Below are positions 21,800-28,406 of a stretch of DNA of 37,630 nt, in pieces. Numbering within the stretch: position 1 is the stretch's first letter; the number at the start of each line of letters is the position of its first letter. This DNA comes from Streptomyces hydrogenans. Lineage in GTDB: Bacteria > Actinomycetota > Actinomycetes > Streptomycetales > Streptomycetaceae. Where the stretch lies: positions 1-37,630 of the forward strand of contig NZ_BNBS01000079.1 in the NCBI RefSeq assembly GCF_014656075.1. The letters run 5' to 3'. The position numbers and the translations under genes were made by a program. A model generated the notes under the pieces. The model saw nothing but the letters and a program-made list of their open reading frames with translations. It did not search any database and had not been told where the DNA came from.

Positions 21800-22129
21800 A
21801 TGGCGTCAGCAGAGCCGGCTCGCCGCCGACCTCGCCCCTCCGAGGGGGGAGGCCGGAAGGCCCGAAGGGCGGACGGTGTGGCCGCGGTCATGCGCTCGGC
21901 CGTCGAGCAGCTGTCTCAGCTGCTCGGCCGCCCCCCGGAGTCGGTGTCGTCCGTCCGGCCGACCGAGGACGGCTGGGAGGCGCAGGTCGAGGTGCTCGAA
22001 CTGGAACGGATTCCGGAGACCACGAGCATCCTCGCCAGCTACAAGGTCACGCTCGACGAACAGGGCGACCTCATCTCCTACGAGCGGACCCGGCGGTACA
22101 GCCGGGGCGCGATCGACCGGCCGACCTGA
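21800..22129 (+). CDS. gvpO: gas vesicle protein GvpO
   Basis: 109 residues. A basic, disordered N-terminus (PARRRPRPSEGGGRKARRADG) precedes the GvpO domain: AAVMRSAVEQLSQLLGRPPESVSSVRPTEDGWEAQVEVLELERIPETTSILASYKVTLDEQGDLISYERTRRY-type sequence at about 27-103, with WEAQVEVLELERIPET the most recognisable part. GvpO is required for vesicle formation and is thought to act as a regulator or chaperone. GAGGAG lies 7 nt before ATG 21800. It leads the operon, 30 nt before gvpA. Confidence 0.95.
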   Translation: MASAEPARRRPRPSEGGGRKARRADGVAAVMRSAVEQLSQLLGRPPESVSSVRPTEDGWEAQVEVLELERIPETTSILASYKVTLDEQGDLISYERTRRYSRGAIDRPT

Positions 22130-22159
22130 CAGGGCCGGCCCCCGGCAAGGGAGGCGGCC

Positions 22160-22651
22160 ATGACTGTGGCGCCACAGGGCGGAGCCGACATCAGCAGAAG
22201 GCAGGGCGCGGGGTCGGGCAACCTCTACGACGTCCTCGAACTGATCCTGGACCGCGGACTCGTGATCGACGTGTTCGTCCGGGTCTCGCTGGTCGGCATC
22301 GAGATCCTGAAGATCGACGCGCGGATCGTCGTCGCCAGCGTCGACACGTACCTGCGCTTCGCGGAGGCGTGCAACCGCCTCGACCTGGAAGCCGGCCGCA
22401 AGGCCCCCACCCAGCTCACCGACGTCGTCGGCAACGCGGTCGAGAGCGGAGCCCGGGGCAAGTCGAAGGGCGCCGTCGGCGGTGTGGTGGAGGCGGTGAA
22501 GCAGTCCCTCACCGGCGGATCCGACGACGAGGAGCCGGAGGAGGAGGAACCGGAAGAGGCGGAGACCGAGGAAGAGCCGGAAGAGGCGCCGCGCCGCCGC
22601 CGGCCGGCCCGCCGCACCCCGCGCCGCGCCGCCTCCCGGGAGAGCGAGTAG
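22160..22651 (+). CDS. gvpA: major gas vesicle shell protein GvpA with long charged C-terminal tail
   Basis: 163 residues. The shell core is at 21-76: NLYDVLELILDRGLVIDVFV, VGIEILKIDARIVVASVDTYL, then FAEACNRLDL. It has the alpha-beta-beta-alpha pattern that forms the amyloid-like rib wall. Cyanobacterial and archaeal GvpA stop soon after this, at about 70-76 residues. Here the chain goes on with a linker (77-120), an acidic block DDEEPEEEEPEEAETEEEPEE (122-142) and a basic end RRRRPARRTPRRAASRE. In a packed shell this tail would coat the outside with alternating charge. It lies 3 nt before gvpF. AGGGAGG precedes ATG 22160. Confidence 0.95.
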   Translation: MTVAPQGGADISRRQGAGSGNLYDVLELILDRGLVIDVFVRVSLVGIEILKIDARIVVASVDTYLRFAEACNRLDLEAGRKAPTQLTDVVGNAVESGARGKSKGAVGGVVEAVKQSLTGGSDDEEPEEEEPEEAETEEEPEEAPRRRRPARRTPRRAASRESE

Positions 22652-22654
22652 ACG

Positions 22655-23365
22655 ATGCCCCTCTACGTGTACACCATCACCGCCGCCACCCACCCGGGCC
22701 GTACGGAGGGGCTGACGGGCGTGGGAGCGGAACCCTCGCCCCTGCGTCAGGTGAGCGCCGGGCCCCTGCGGGCGGTGGTCTCCGACGTCGACGAGGAGAT
22801 ACGGCCCCGGCGCCGGGACCTGACCGCCCACCAGCAGGTCCAGGACCGCCTCATGGCCGAGGGAACGATCCTTCCCCTGCAGTTCGGCTACGTGGCCCCC
22901 GACGACCAGGCGGTCGCGGCGGTGCTCGAAGAGCGGGCCGACGCCTATCTGGAGGCCCTGGAGCGGGTCCGCGGCTGCGCGGAGTACCACGTCAGGGCGG
23001 CCCAGGAGGAGGACGCCCTCCTGCGGGAGATCCTCCAGGAGTCCCCGCGGGCGCGGGAGCTCAACGACCGGATCCGCGCGGGCGACGCCGACCCCCGGCT
23101 GCCGCTGGAGCTCGGGGAGCTCGTCGCCACCGAGGTGGGCGCGCGGCAGGAGGGCCTCGCCGCCGACCTGATCCGGACGCTGCTCCCCTTCGCCCGGGAC
23201 CACAACGTGCGCGCACCGGCCGACGGCGACCTCCTCAATCTCTCCCTCCTGGTGCACGAGGACGACGAGGAGCCCTTCCTGCGGGCCGAGAGCGATCTCG
23301 CCGAGCAGTCCACGACCGTCACGTTCCGCTTCAACGGGCCGCTGCCGCCCTACAGCTTCGTGTAG
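22655..23365 (+). CDS. gvpF: gas vesicle protein GvpF (GvpF/GvpL family)
   Basis: 236 residues. The start PLYVYTITAATHPG and SAGPLRAVVSDVDEEI form the first GvpF domain. HQQVQDRLMAEGTILPLQFGYVAPDDQAVAAVLEERADAYLEALERVRGCAEYHVR is the family's core. The end TVTFRFNGPLPPYSFV is the GvpF/L signature (FxGPWPPYSF). GvpF sits on the gas-facing side of growing vesicles in cyanobacteria and contacts GvpA. The operon has a second member of the family (gvpL) 0.8 kb further on. The upstream stop and this ATG are 3 nt apart, so translation is probably coupled to gvpA. Confidence 0.95.
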   Translation: MPLYVYTITAATHPGRTEGLTGVGAEPSPLRQVSAGPLRAVVSDVDEEIRPRRRDLTAHQQVQDRLMAEGTILPLQFGYVAPDDQAVAAVLEERADAYLEALERVRGCAEYHVRAAQEEDALLREILQESPRARELNDRIRAGDADPRLPLELGELVATEVGARQEGLAADLIRTLLPFARDHNVRAPADGDLLNLSLLVHEDDEEPFLRAESDLAEQSTTVTFRFNGPLPPYSFV

Positions 23366-23373
23366 GAGGAGCC

Positions 23374-23625
23374 ATGGGGCTGCTGACCGGCCTGCTGACC
23401 GCGCCGCTGGCGCCGGTACGGATGGTGACCTGGGTGGCGGAGCGCGTCCTGGACAACGCCGAAGCCCAGTACTACGACCCCGCTCCCGTCTACGCGGCCC
23501 TGGCCGAACTGGAGCACCGGCTCGAACGGGGGGAGATCGACGAGGCCGCCTTCGAGCGGGAGGAGGACGCCCTCCTCGACCGCCTCGACGAGATCAGCAG
23601 ATTCCGCCAGGGCCGCGGTGGCTGA
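23374..23625 (+). CDS. gvpG: gas vesicle protein GvpG
   Basis: 83 residues, the usual length. GLLTGLLTAPLAPVRMVTWVAERVLDNAEAQYYDP (2-36) is the GvpG signature, followed by a short coiled coil (PVYAALAELEHRLERGEIDEAAFEREEDALLDRLDEI, about 37-73). GvpG is a minor structural or accessory protein. AGGAGG lies just before ATG 23374, 8 nt after gvpF. The 78 bp that follow, before gvpJ, include an 11-bp direct repeat (GCGCGACCGAA twice), and this is the largest gap in the operon after gvpO. Confidence 0.93.
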   Translation: MGLLTGLLTAPLAPVRMVTWVAERVLDNAEAQYYDPAPVYAALAELEHRLERGEIDEAAFEREEDALLDRLDEISRFRQGRGG

Positions 23626-23703
23626 GGCGGTTCCGCAGGGGCCGTGGCGGCCGACACGCGACGAGGAGCGCGACCGAAGCGCGACCGAAGGAGGACGAGT
23701 ACC

Positions 23704-24186
23704 GTGACCGATCCGCTCGCCGAACGGCTCGGCCCCCTGCCGTCACGGGGCACGCCGATGGGATACCCGCCGTCCTCCTCCTCGGCCAGCCTCGCCGACA
23801 TCCTCGAACGCGTCCTCGACAAGGGCATCGTGATCGCCGGCGACATCCGCATCAACCTGCTCGACATCGAGCTCCTGACCATCAAACTGCGGATCCTCAT
23901 CGCCTCCGTCGACAAGGCCAAGGAGATGGGCATCGACTGGTGGGAGCACGATCCGTCGCTCTCCTCCCGGCACAGCGGCGACCCGCTCCAAGAGGAGAAC
24001 CGCCGCCTGCGCGCCGAGGTGGAGGCCCTGCGCCGCGAACGGCTCGGCGCCGCCCCACCGGAAGGCGACGAGAGCGCCGGGGACGACGAGAGCGCCGGGG
24101 ACGACGAGAGCGCCGGGAGCGCCCGGGGCGGCGACGGCAGGGAGCGCGCCGCGGAGCGGACCCCGAGGCGGAGGCCCGCGCCGTGA
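23704..24186 (+). CDS. gvpJ: GvpA-like minor shell protein GvpJ
   Basis: 160 residues from GTG 23704, with GAAGGAGG in front. The GvpA-type core (SLADILERVLDKGIVIAGDIRINLLDIELLTIKLRILIASVDKAKEMGIDWW) is at about 29-80. The WW and the long tail mark it as GvpJ rather than GvpA. A coiled-coil stretch LQEENRRLRAEVEALRRERL (98-117) follows. After that come a DESAGD repeat (three times) and a basic end. GvpJ probably seeds or caps the vesicle tip. The stop overlaps the gvpL start (GTGA). Confidence 0.92.
   Translation: MTDPLAERLGPLPSRGTPMGYPPSSSSASLADILERVLDKGIVIAGDIRINLLDIELLTIKLRILIASVDKAKEMGIDWWEHDPSLSSRHSGDPLQEENRRLRAEVEALRRERLGAAPPEGDESAGDDESAGDDESAGSARGGDGRERAAERTPRRRPAP
24067..24117 (+). 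repeat. 18-bp tandem repeat inside gvpJ
   Basis: GACGAGAGCGCCGGGGAC is repeated 2.8 times without mismatch and encodes DESAGD. The period is in frame, so copy number can vary without breaking the gene. Confidence 0.85.
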
Positions 24187-25034
24187 ACGACGAGCCGGCC
24201 CTCACCTACGTCTACGCCGCGGCCGTCCCGGCGCCCCGGCTCGACGCCGTGCTGCGCGGCCTCCACGGCGTCGAGGACGCCCCGGTCGCCTTCCTGGCCC
24301 CCCACGACGCCGCACCCGGCGCACCCGCCTTCCTCACCAGCCGGGTCCCCGCGGACCGCTGGAGCGAGGAGGCGCTGCGCGCGCGCTTCGAGGACCTCGA
24401 CTGGCTGGAGGGGACCGCCCGGGCCCACCACCGCGTCATCGAGGCGCTCACCGCGCACACGACCGTGCTGCCCCTGCGGATGGCCACCCTCTACCGGGAC
24501 GACGACCGCGCCCTCGCCGCCCTGCGGGAACAGCGCCCGGCCCTCGCCGAACGGCTCGCCCTCCTCGCCCACCACACGGAGTACGGCGTGAAGGCCTACG
24601 TCACCCCGGACCCGGGCACCCCCGGTCCGGGCGCCGACGACGCCGCGGGCACCGCGCCCCGCAGCCCGGGAAAGGCGTACCTCCAGGCCCGCCGGGCCCA
24701 GCACCACGCCCGCGAGGACCGCTACCGGCAGGCCGGCGTCGCGGCCGAGCGCATCGCGGCGGTGGCGGCCCGGTACGCCGCCCACGTCGTACGGCACCCC
24801 GTCCAGACCGGCCCCCTCAGCGACGGCGGGGCCGGCGAGAACGTCCTCAACGACGCCTGTCTCGTCGCCGACGACCAGGCCGACGCCTTCCGCGTCGCCG
24901 TCCGGGAGGTCGGCCGGGACCTGCCCGGCGTGCGCGTCGAGGTCACCGGCCCCTGGGCCCCCTACTCCTTCGCCACGCTCCCGGCCCCGCCCGCACCCAC
25001 CGGGACCGCCGACCCTCCCGGACCGCGCCCATGA
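24183..25034 (+). CDS. gvpL: gas vesicle protein GvpL (GvpF/GvpL family)
   Basis: 283 residues from GTG 24183, overlapping the gvpJ stop. The pattern parallels GvpF: LTYVYAAAVPA at the start, HHRVIEALTAHTTVLPLRMATLYRDDDRALAALREQRP in the core, EYGVKAYVTPD, and VRVEVTGPWAPYSFATL near the end (GPWxPYSF signature). A Gly/Pro-rich insert (about 139-160) and a proline tail distinguish it from GvpF. GvpL binds other Gvp accessory proteins in haloarchaea. The stop overlaps gvpS by ATGA. Confidence 0.94.
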   Translation: MNDEPALTYVYAAAVPAPRLDAVLRGLHGVEDAPVAFLAPHDAAPGAPAFLTSRVPADRWSEEALRARFEDLDWLEGTARAHHRVIEALTAHTTVLPLRMATLYRDDDRALAALREQRPALAERLALLAHHTEYGVKAYVTPDPGTPGPGADDAAGTAPRSPGKAYLQARRAQHHAREDRYRQAGVAAERIAAVAARYAAHVVRHPVQTGPLSDGGAGENVLNDACLVADDQADAFRVAVREVGRDLPGVRVEVTGPWAPYSFATLPAPPAPTGTADPPGPRP

Positions 25035-25240
25035 CCCTCCCCGAACGAGACTCGCCCCTGCCCGGCAGGCAGGTCGCCCTCGTCGACCTGCTCGACCGGC
25101 TCCTGGCCGGCGGCGTCGTGATCACCGGAGACCTCGTCCTGTCGATCGCCGACATCGACCTCGTACGGATCTCCCTGCGCGCCCTCATCACCTCCGTGGA
25201 CGGATCCGGAGCCCCTCTGCCCCGGGACGGCCGGCCATGA
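25031..25240 (+). CDS. gvpS: GvpA-like minor shell protein GvpS
   Basis: 69 residues, a bare GvpA-type core: VALVDLLDRLLAGGVVITGDLVLSIADIDLVRISLRALITSVDG (15-58). It is the third GvpA paralogue of the operon, and the order L-S-K fixes it as GvpS. ATG 25031 overlaps the gvpL stop and the stop overlaps gvpK by ATGA, so L, S and K are translated as a coupled block. Confidence 0.92.
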   Translation: MTLPERDSPLPGRQVALVDLLDRLLAGGVVITGDLVLSIADIDLVRISLRALITSVDGSGAPLPRDGRP

Positions 25241-25659
25241 ACACCGACCGCGGCCGCCGCGACCGCCCCAAAGGCCCCCTCCCCGAACCGTCCCCCGGGT
25301 CCGGTGCTCCCGGCGACCCCCTCGTCCGCGCCTTCCGGCTCCTCCAGGCGCCGCCCCCGGCCCCCGGCGAGACCCCGCCGCCCGCGCCCCGCCTCAAAAC
25401 CGACCCCGAGACCGTCGGCGAGGACCTCCTCAAACTCGTCCTCACCCTCGTCGAACTCCTCCGCCAGCTCATCGAACGGCAGGCCCTGCGCCGCGTCGAC
25501 TCCGGCGAACTCACCGACGAACAGGAGGAGGAACTCGGCGCCACCCTCCTCGCCCTGCACGACCGCATGACCGAACTCTGCGCGGAGCACGGCTACACGC
25601 TGGAGGACCTCAACCTCGACCTCGGCCCCCTCGGCCCGCTGCTCCCCCCGGCGCCCTGA
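25237..25659 (+). CDS. gvpK: gas vesicle protein GvpK
   Basis: 140 residues. A proline-rich N-terminus (1-52) precedes the GvpK domain: LKTDPETVGEDLLKLVLTLVELLRQLIERQALRRVDSGELTDEQEEELGATLLALHDRMTELCAEHGYTLEDLNLDLGPLG-type sequence (53-133). VELLRQLIERQALRRVD is diagnostic. GvpK is an accessory protein needed for vesicle assembly. It is last in the operon and is followed 18 nt later by a strong hairpin. Confidence 0.95.
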   Translation: MNTDRGRRDRPKGPLPEPSPGSGAPGDPLVRAFRLLQAPPPAPGETPPPAPRLKTDPETVGEDLLKLVLTLVELLRQLIERQALRRVDSGELTDEQEEELGATLLALHDRMTELCAEHGYTLEDLNLDLGPLGPLLPPAP

Positions 25660-25677
25660 GCGCGGGCCGCCGCACGG

Positions 25678-25716
25678 CGGACGGCTCCGCCCTCCCCGGG
25701 AGGGCGGAGCCGTCCG
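25678..25716. terminator. perfect 18-bp stem, 3-nt loop, end of the gvp operon
   Basis: Arms 25678-25695 and 25699-25716 (CGGACGGCTCCG.. / ..CGGAGCCGTCCG) are fully complementary. It lies between convergent gvpK and the glsB-like gene and can serve both. Confidence 0.88.
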
Positions 25717-25739
25717 GTGCGCGCCCGCCGGCGCGGGCG

Positions 25740-26000
25740 CTACTTCCTGCGTGCGAAGAGCCGGTAGGCGGCGAGGAGGATGAGGGAGCCGACGATCGCG
25801 GCGACCCAGGTGGAGAGTTCGAAGAACCCGTCGACCGAGTCGACGTCGAAGAGCACCTTGCCGAGCCAGCCGCCGAGGAGACCGCCCGCGATGCCGATGA
25901 GTGTGGTGACGATGATTCCACCCGGGTCCTTCCCCGGCATCACCATCTTGGCGATGATGCCCGCGAGCAGCCCGAGCAGGATCCAAGCGAGTATGCCCAT
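25740..26000 (-). CDS. GlsB/YeaQ/YmgE family stress-response membrane protein
   Basis: 86 residues with three transmembrane helices (about 4-20, 28-50 and 63-82), rich in Gly: ILAWILLGLLAGIIAKMVMPGKDPGGIIVTTLIGIAGGLLGGWLG. This is the transglycosylase-associated/YeaQ family signature. The family is induced by general, osmotic or envelope stress; its biochemical role is not known. GGGAAGG precedes ATG 26000. It probably follows the csbD-like gene upstream, with a weak hairpin between them. Confidence 0.95.
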   Translation of the reverse strand: MGILAWILLGLLAGIIAKMVMPGKDPGGIIVTTLIGIAGGLLGGWLGKVLFDVDSVDGFFELSTWVAAIVGSLILLAAYRLFARRK

Positions 26001-26072
26001 GATCCTTCCCTGTTCCGTCGGACCGGAGCCGAACCGACGCGCGGCCCCGGGGAATGCGGGTGCGGAGTGCAG

Positions 26073-26096
26073 GGGGCCGGGGCGTGTCCCGGCCCC
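26073..26096 (-). terminator. 9-bp GC hairpin between csbD-like and glsB-like genes
   Basis: GGGGCCGGG (26073-26081) and CCCGGCCCC (26088-26096) pair perfectly over 6 nt, directly after the csbD-like stop. It may be only partly efficient. Confidence 0.55.
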
Positions 26097-26099
26097 GCC

Positions 26100-26270
26100 T
26101 CAGCCGAGCCCGTCCTTCGCCTTCTCCTTCACCTCCCGGGCCTTGCCCCGGGTCTCCAGTGCTGCCCCCTTGGCCGCCAGGCCCTCCTTGCCGAGCGCAT
26201 GAGCGGACTTCCGCACGGCCTTCCCGGCGATCTGTTCCATCCGGGCCTTCGCCTTCTCGGTGCCACTCAT
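26100..26270 (-). CDS. second CsbD-like stress protein
   Basis: 56 residues: MSGTEKAKARMEQIAGKAVRK, then ALGKEGLAAKGAALETRGKAREVKEKAKDGLG. Composition (Lys/Ala/Glu/Gly) and the KxKxxxEQIxGKxxR / ETRGKxREVKEKxKD pattern match the CsbD family, although it is more divergent than the copy at 19214. ATG 26270 has GGGAGGT 7 nt upstream. A well-formed sigma-B-type promoter (GAAT-N15-GGGTAC) lies about 50 nt upstream. The two csbD-like genes flank the gas-vesicle operon on both sides. Confidence 0.85.
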   Translation of the reverse strand: MSGTEKAKARMEQIAGKAVRKSAHALGKEGLAAKGAALETRGKAREVKEKAKDGLG

Positions 26271-26317
26271 GACGTACCTCCCGACGGCGCCGGCGCCTTG
26301 TGCGGCGTGCCCTGCGG

Positions 26318-26342
26318 GTACCCGTGCCGCTCGCTTCCATTC
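26318..26342 (-). promoter_or_regulatory. sigma-B-type promoter of the second csbD-like gene
   Basis: Minus strand: GAAT (26342-26339), 15-nt spacer, GGGTAC (26323-26318). This fits GNNT-N14-16-GGGTAY exactly. The -35 element lies inside the stem of the upstream terminator. Confidence 0.65.
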
Positions 26343-26379
26343 CCCGGGAACGGATTCCCGGGGAATGGAAGCGAGCGGC
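26326..26379 (-). terminator. perfect 25-bp hairpin, CGGA loop
   Basis: Arms 26326-26350 and 26355-26379 are fully complementary. The stem begins with the last base of the stop codon of the 69-residue gene. It is the longest perfect hairpin in the window. Confidence 0.88.
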
Positions 26380-26588
26380 TACACCAGGCGCCGGACCACC
26401 TTCGGCAGCAGGGCCACGCACACCGAGCGGAACCCCTTGCGGAACCCCCAGAGCAGCATCCGGAAGCAGAGCTTCGCCATGCGCGCGGACACCCTGCGCG
26501 CGACCGCCTTCGGAGTCCAGCGGGCGAGCCCCCGGCGCCTGCCCCACCGGAACCCATGAGACTTCGAGCGGAACTTCACGCGCGTCAC
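26379..26588 (-). CDS. small very basic hypothetical protein (69 aa)
   Basis: From GTG 26588 with GAGGGG just before it. The protein has about 20 Arg/Lys and several aromatic residues: MTRVKFRSKSHGFRWGRRRGLARWTP, then KLCFRMLLWGFRKGFRSVCVALLPKVVRRLV. The second half is an amphipathic to hydrophobic helix. Third positions are nearly all G/C, so it is probably expressed. The pattern suggests a membrane- or nucleic-acid-binding peptide; I recognise no family. It is isolated by the 25-bp hairpin downstream. Confidence 0.6.
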   Translation of the reverse strand: MTRVKFRSKSHGFRWGRRRGLARWTPKAVARRVSARMAKLCFRMLLWGFRKGFRSVCVALLPKVVRRLV

Positions 26589-26646
26589 CCCTCGCGAGGA
26601 ATCGGGAGGAAGGGAAGGCCGGGAGCGGCTCCCGGTCCCGGCGCCG

Positions 26647-27765
26647 TCAGGGCGTCGCCGTCGCGGCGGCCAGCTCGTCGACCACGTCCGTCAGGCGGCC
26701 GCGCCGGTGGAACACGGCCCGCTGCCGGGTCGCGCCGCCGCCGTCCACACGGATCCGCCGCCACTGCTCGTCCACCCAGGAGGTGTCGCCCGAGGCGTCG
26801 AGCCCCGGACGGGCGAAGCCGATCAGCTCGTCCAGCAGTTCCACCGCCGGCCGCGCCCGGCCGTCCGCCGGATCGAGCCCGGTCCCCGCGAGGCCCTGCG
26901 CGGCGGCGAGCCGGTGGGCGCGCGCGAGGCTCCCGCCCGGCACCTCCGGCGGAGGGACCGAGGCGTCGACCCGGTCCAGGAGGACGGCCGCGAGGCCGCG
27001 CGCCAGGAGCGCGAGCAACACCACCGTGTCGAGCCGCGCGTTGGCGTCCGCCACCCGGATCTCCAGCGTCGGCACGTGCTCGGACGGCCGGGCGTGCCAG
27101 TACACCATCCGGTCGTCGAGCAGCGGCCCGTCCCCGACCAGCCGTGCGACGTGGGCGAGGTACTGCGGCTCGGTGAGGACGGGGGTGGGGCCCACCGTCG
27201 GCCACCGCGCGTGCTCGACGGCCCGCCAGCTGTCGTGGCCGGTGTCGAGCCGTTGCGCGTAGGGGGAGTTCCCGGCGAGCGCCTGGAGGACGGGGAGCCA
27301 CGGCCGCATGTGCAGGGCCAGGGCGAGCGCCCGCCGGCGGTCCAGGGACCCGAGGTGGATGTGACAGCCGCACACCAGCCCGTCGTCGCGGGCGATCCCG
27401 TCGTCCCGCGTGACCAGGGGACGGAAGCGGCGCGCCATCAGGCGGTAGCGCGCGGTGTCCGTCACCGTGAGCGGCTCGCCCGGCGGCAGCGCGGGAGTGC
27501 CGCACGCCACCGGCATGCAGTGCGCCTCCCGGGCGGCCGCCACCACGACGGAACGCAGCCACGAGAGTTCGGCGCGCAGCTGCTCCCGGCAGGCCGTGGC
27601 CTCGGTGCAGACCTCGACCTGCGCGTTGAAGAACTCGGTCTGCACCTGCCCGCCGAGCTGCCGGGCGGCCCGGCGGATGACCTGCGGCGCGCGGTTGACG
27701 GGCGCCCGCGTCAGACGGTCCACCAGCACGAACTCTTCCTCGACACCCAGCGTCAGGATCTTCAT
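26647..27765 (-). CDS. glutamate-cysteine ligase family (YbdK-type carboxylate-amine ligase)
   Basis: 372 residues, the GCS2 family. LGVEEEFVLVD (6-16) holds the ATP/Mg2+ glutamates E9-E11. NAQVEVCTEA and CGCHIHLG (132-139) are the other family marks, with WPTVGPTPVLTEPQYLAHVARLV and VPTLEIRVADANA further on. YbdK has weak gamma-glutamylcysteine synthetase activity; in actinobacteria relatives may link a carboxylate to an amine. ATG 27765 is preceded by GAGGAG. A sigma-B-like box pair lies 28-52 nt upstream, consistent with its stress-gene neighbours. Confidence 0.93.
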   Translation of the reverse strand: MKILTLGVEEEFVLVDRLTRAPVNRAPQVIRRAARQLGGQVQTEFFNAQVEVCTEATACREQLRAELSWLRSVVVAAAREAHCMPVACGTPALPPGEPLTVTDTARYRLMARRFRPLVTRDDGIARDDGLVCGCHIHLGSLDRRRALALALHMRPWLPVLQALAGNSPYAQRLDTGHDSWRAVEHARWPTVGPTPVLTEPQYLAHVARLVGDGPLLDDRMVYWHARPSEHVPTLEIRVADANARLDTVVLLALLARGLAAVLLDRVDASVPPPEVPGGSLARAHRLAAAQGLAGTGLDPADGRARPAVELLDELIGFARPGLDASGDTSWVDEQWRRIRVDGGGATRQRAVFHRRGRLTDVVDELAAATATP

Positions 27766-27792
27766 CTCGCGGCTCCTCGCCTCGCGCCGCGA

Positions 27793-27817
27793 CTACCCGA
27801 CCCCGGCGCCGTCATGC
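27793..27817 (-). promoter_or_regulatory. candidate sigma-B-type promoter of the YbdK-like gene
   Basis: Minus strand: GCAT (27817-27814), 15-nt spacer, GGGTAG (27798-27793). It has the same last-base deviation as the promoter at 19155-19179. Confidence 0.45.
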
Positions 27818-28094
27818 CGGACGGCCCGGGGAGACGCGGCCCGGTTCGAACGCCGTCCACGGGGCAGACGTGCTGCGGACGCGGCGCGGACCGCCCCGGG
27901 ACGGCCGTGGGCGGCGGGCCGCGACGGAAGGGGCGGGTGAGGGACGGGATCGTCCTGCTGCGAGACGACCACAGGACCGAGGAGGCCCGCGAGGACGCAT
28001 CGGGCAGCCCCTCGACCTCCCCGGCGCCGACGAGCGACGAGGGCCCGCGCACCGTCGCCGGCCGGCCCCGCGGGGATCCCACGGCTCCGCCCCC
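27818..28094. other. intergenic stretch, no feature recognised
   Basis: Lies between the YbdK-like promoter and the ribosome site of the DUF6480 gene. Open frames cross it on both strands without a sustained third-position bias. I see no clear promoter, hairpin or RNA gene in it. Confidence 0.5.
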
Positions 28095-28110
28095 GAGGGA
28101 GATGGACACC

Positions 28111-28350
28111 ATGACCACACCGAGCAATCCCGACCCGGCACCCCGCGTCACCCCCGGGGACCCCACCCCCGGAGCCGTCGGCGGGGTCCCCCCGGGAGAG
28201 ACACCGCCGGCCGAGTCCGGCACCGGGACCGGGCCGTACCGTCCGCTCCGGCGGGGCTGGGCGGCGGGCCCCCTCCTGATCGTCGGCCTGCTGGTCGTGG
28301 CGTTCGCCCTCTTCTTCCTCGTGTACGCGATCGTTCTCGCGACCGGCTGA
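28111..28350 (+). CDS. DUF6480 family small membrane protein
   Basis: 79 residues. A Pro/Thr/Gly-rich cytoplasmic part (MTTPSNPDPAPRVTPGDPTPG...GGVPPGETPPAESGTG) precedes RRGWAAGPLLIVGLLVVAFALFFLVYAIVLATG, one transmembrane helix at the C-terminus. GGVPPGETPPAE followed by GWAAGP is the DUF6480 signature found across streptomycetes. No function is known. ATG 28111 is preferred over ATG 28102 because GAGGGAG is then about 10 nt away. Confidence 0.88.
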   Translation: MTTPSNPDPAPRVTPGDPTPGAVGGVPPGETPPAESGTGTGPYRPLRRGWAAGPLLIVGLLVVAFALFFLVYAIVLATG

Positions 28351-28406
28351 GCGCCCCGCCCCGCCCTCCCGCACCCCCTCCCGCCCCACGACGAACGGAG
28401 CCGGTC

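Noticed and set aside
25237..25240. Four-nt overlap (ATGA) at gvpS/gvpK considered as an unusual arrangement
   Set aside because: ATGA/GTGA overlaps are routine translational coupling in this genus and occur several times here.
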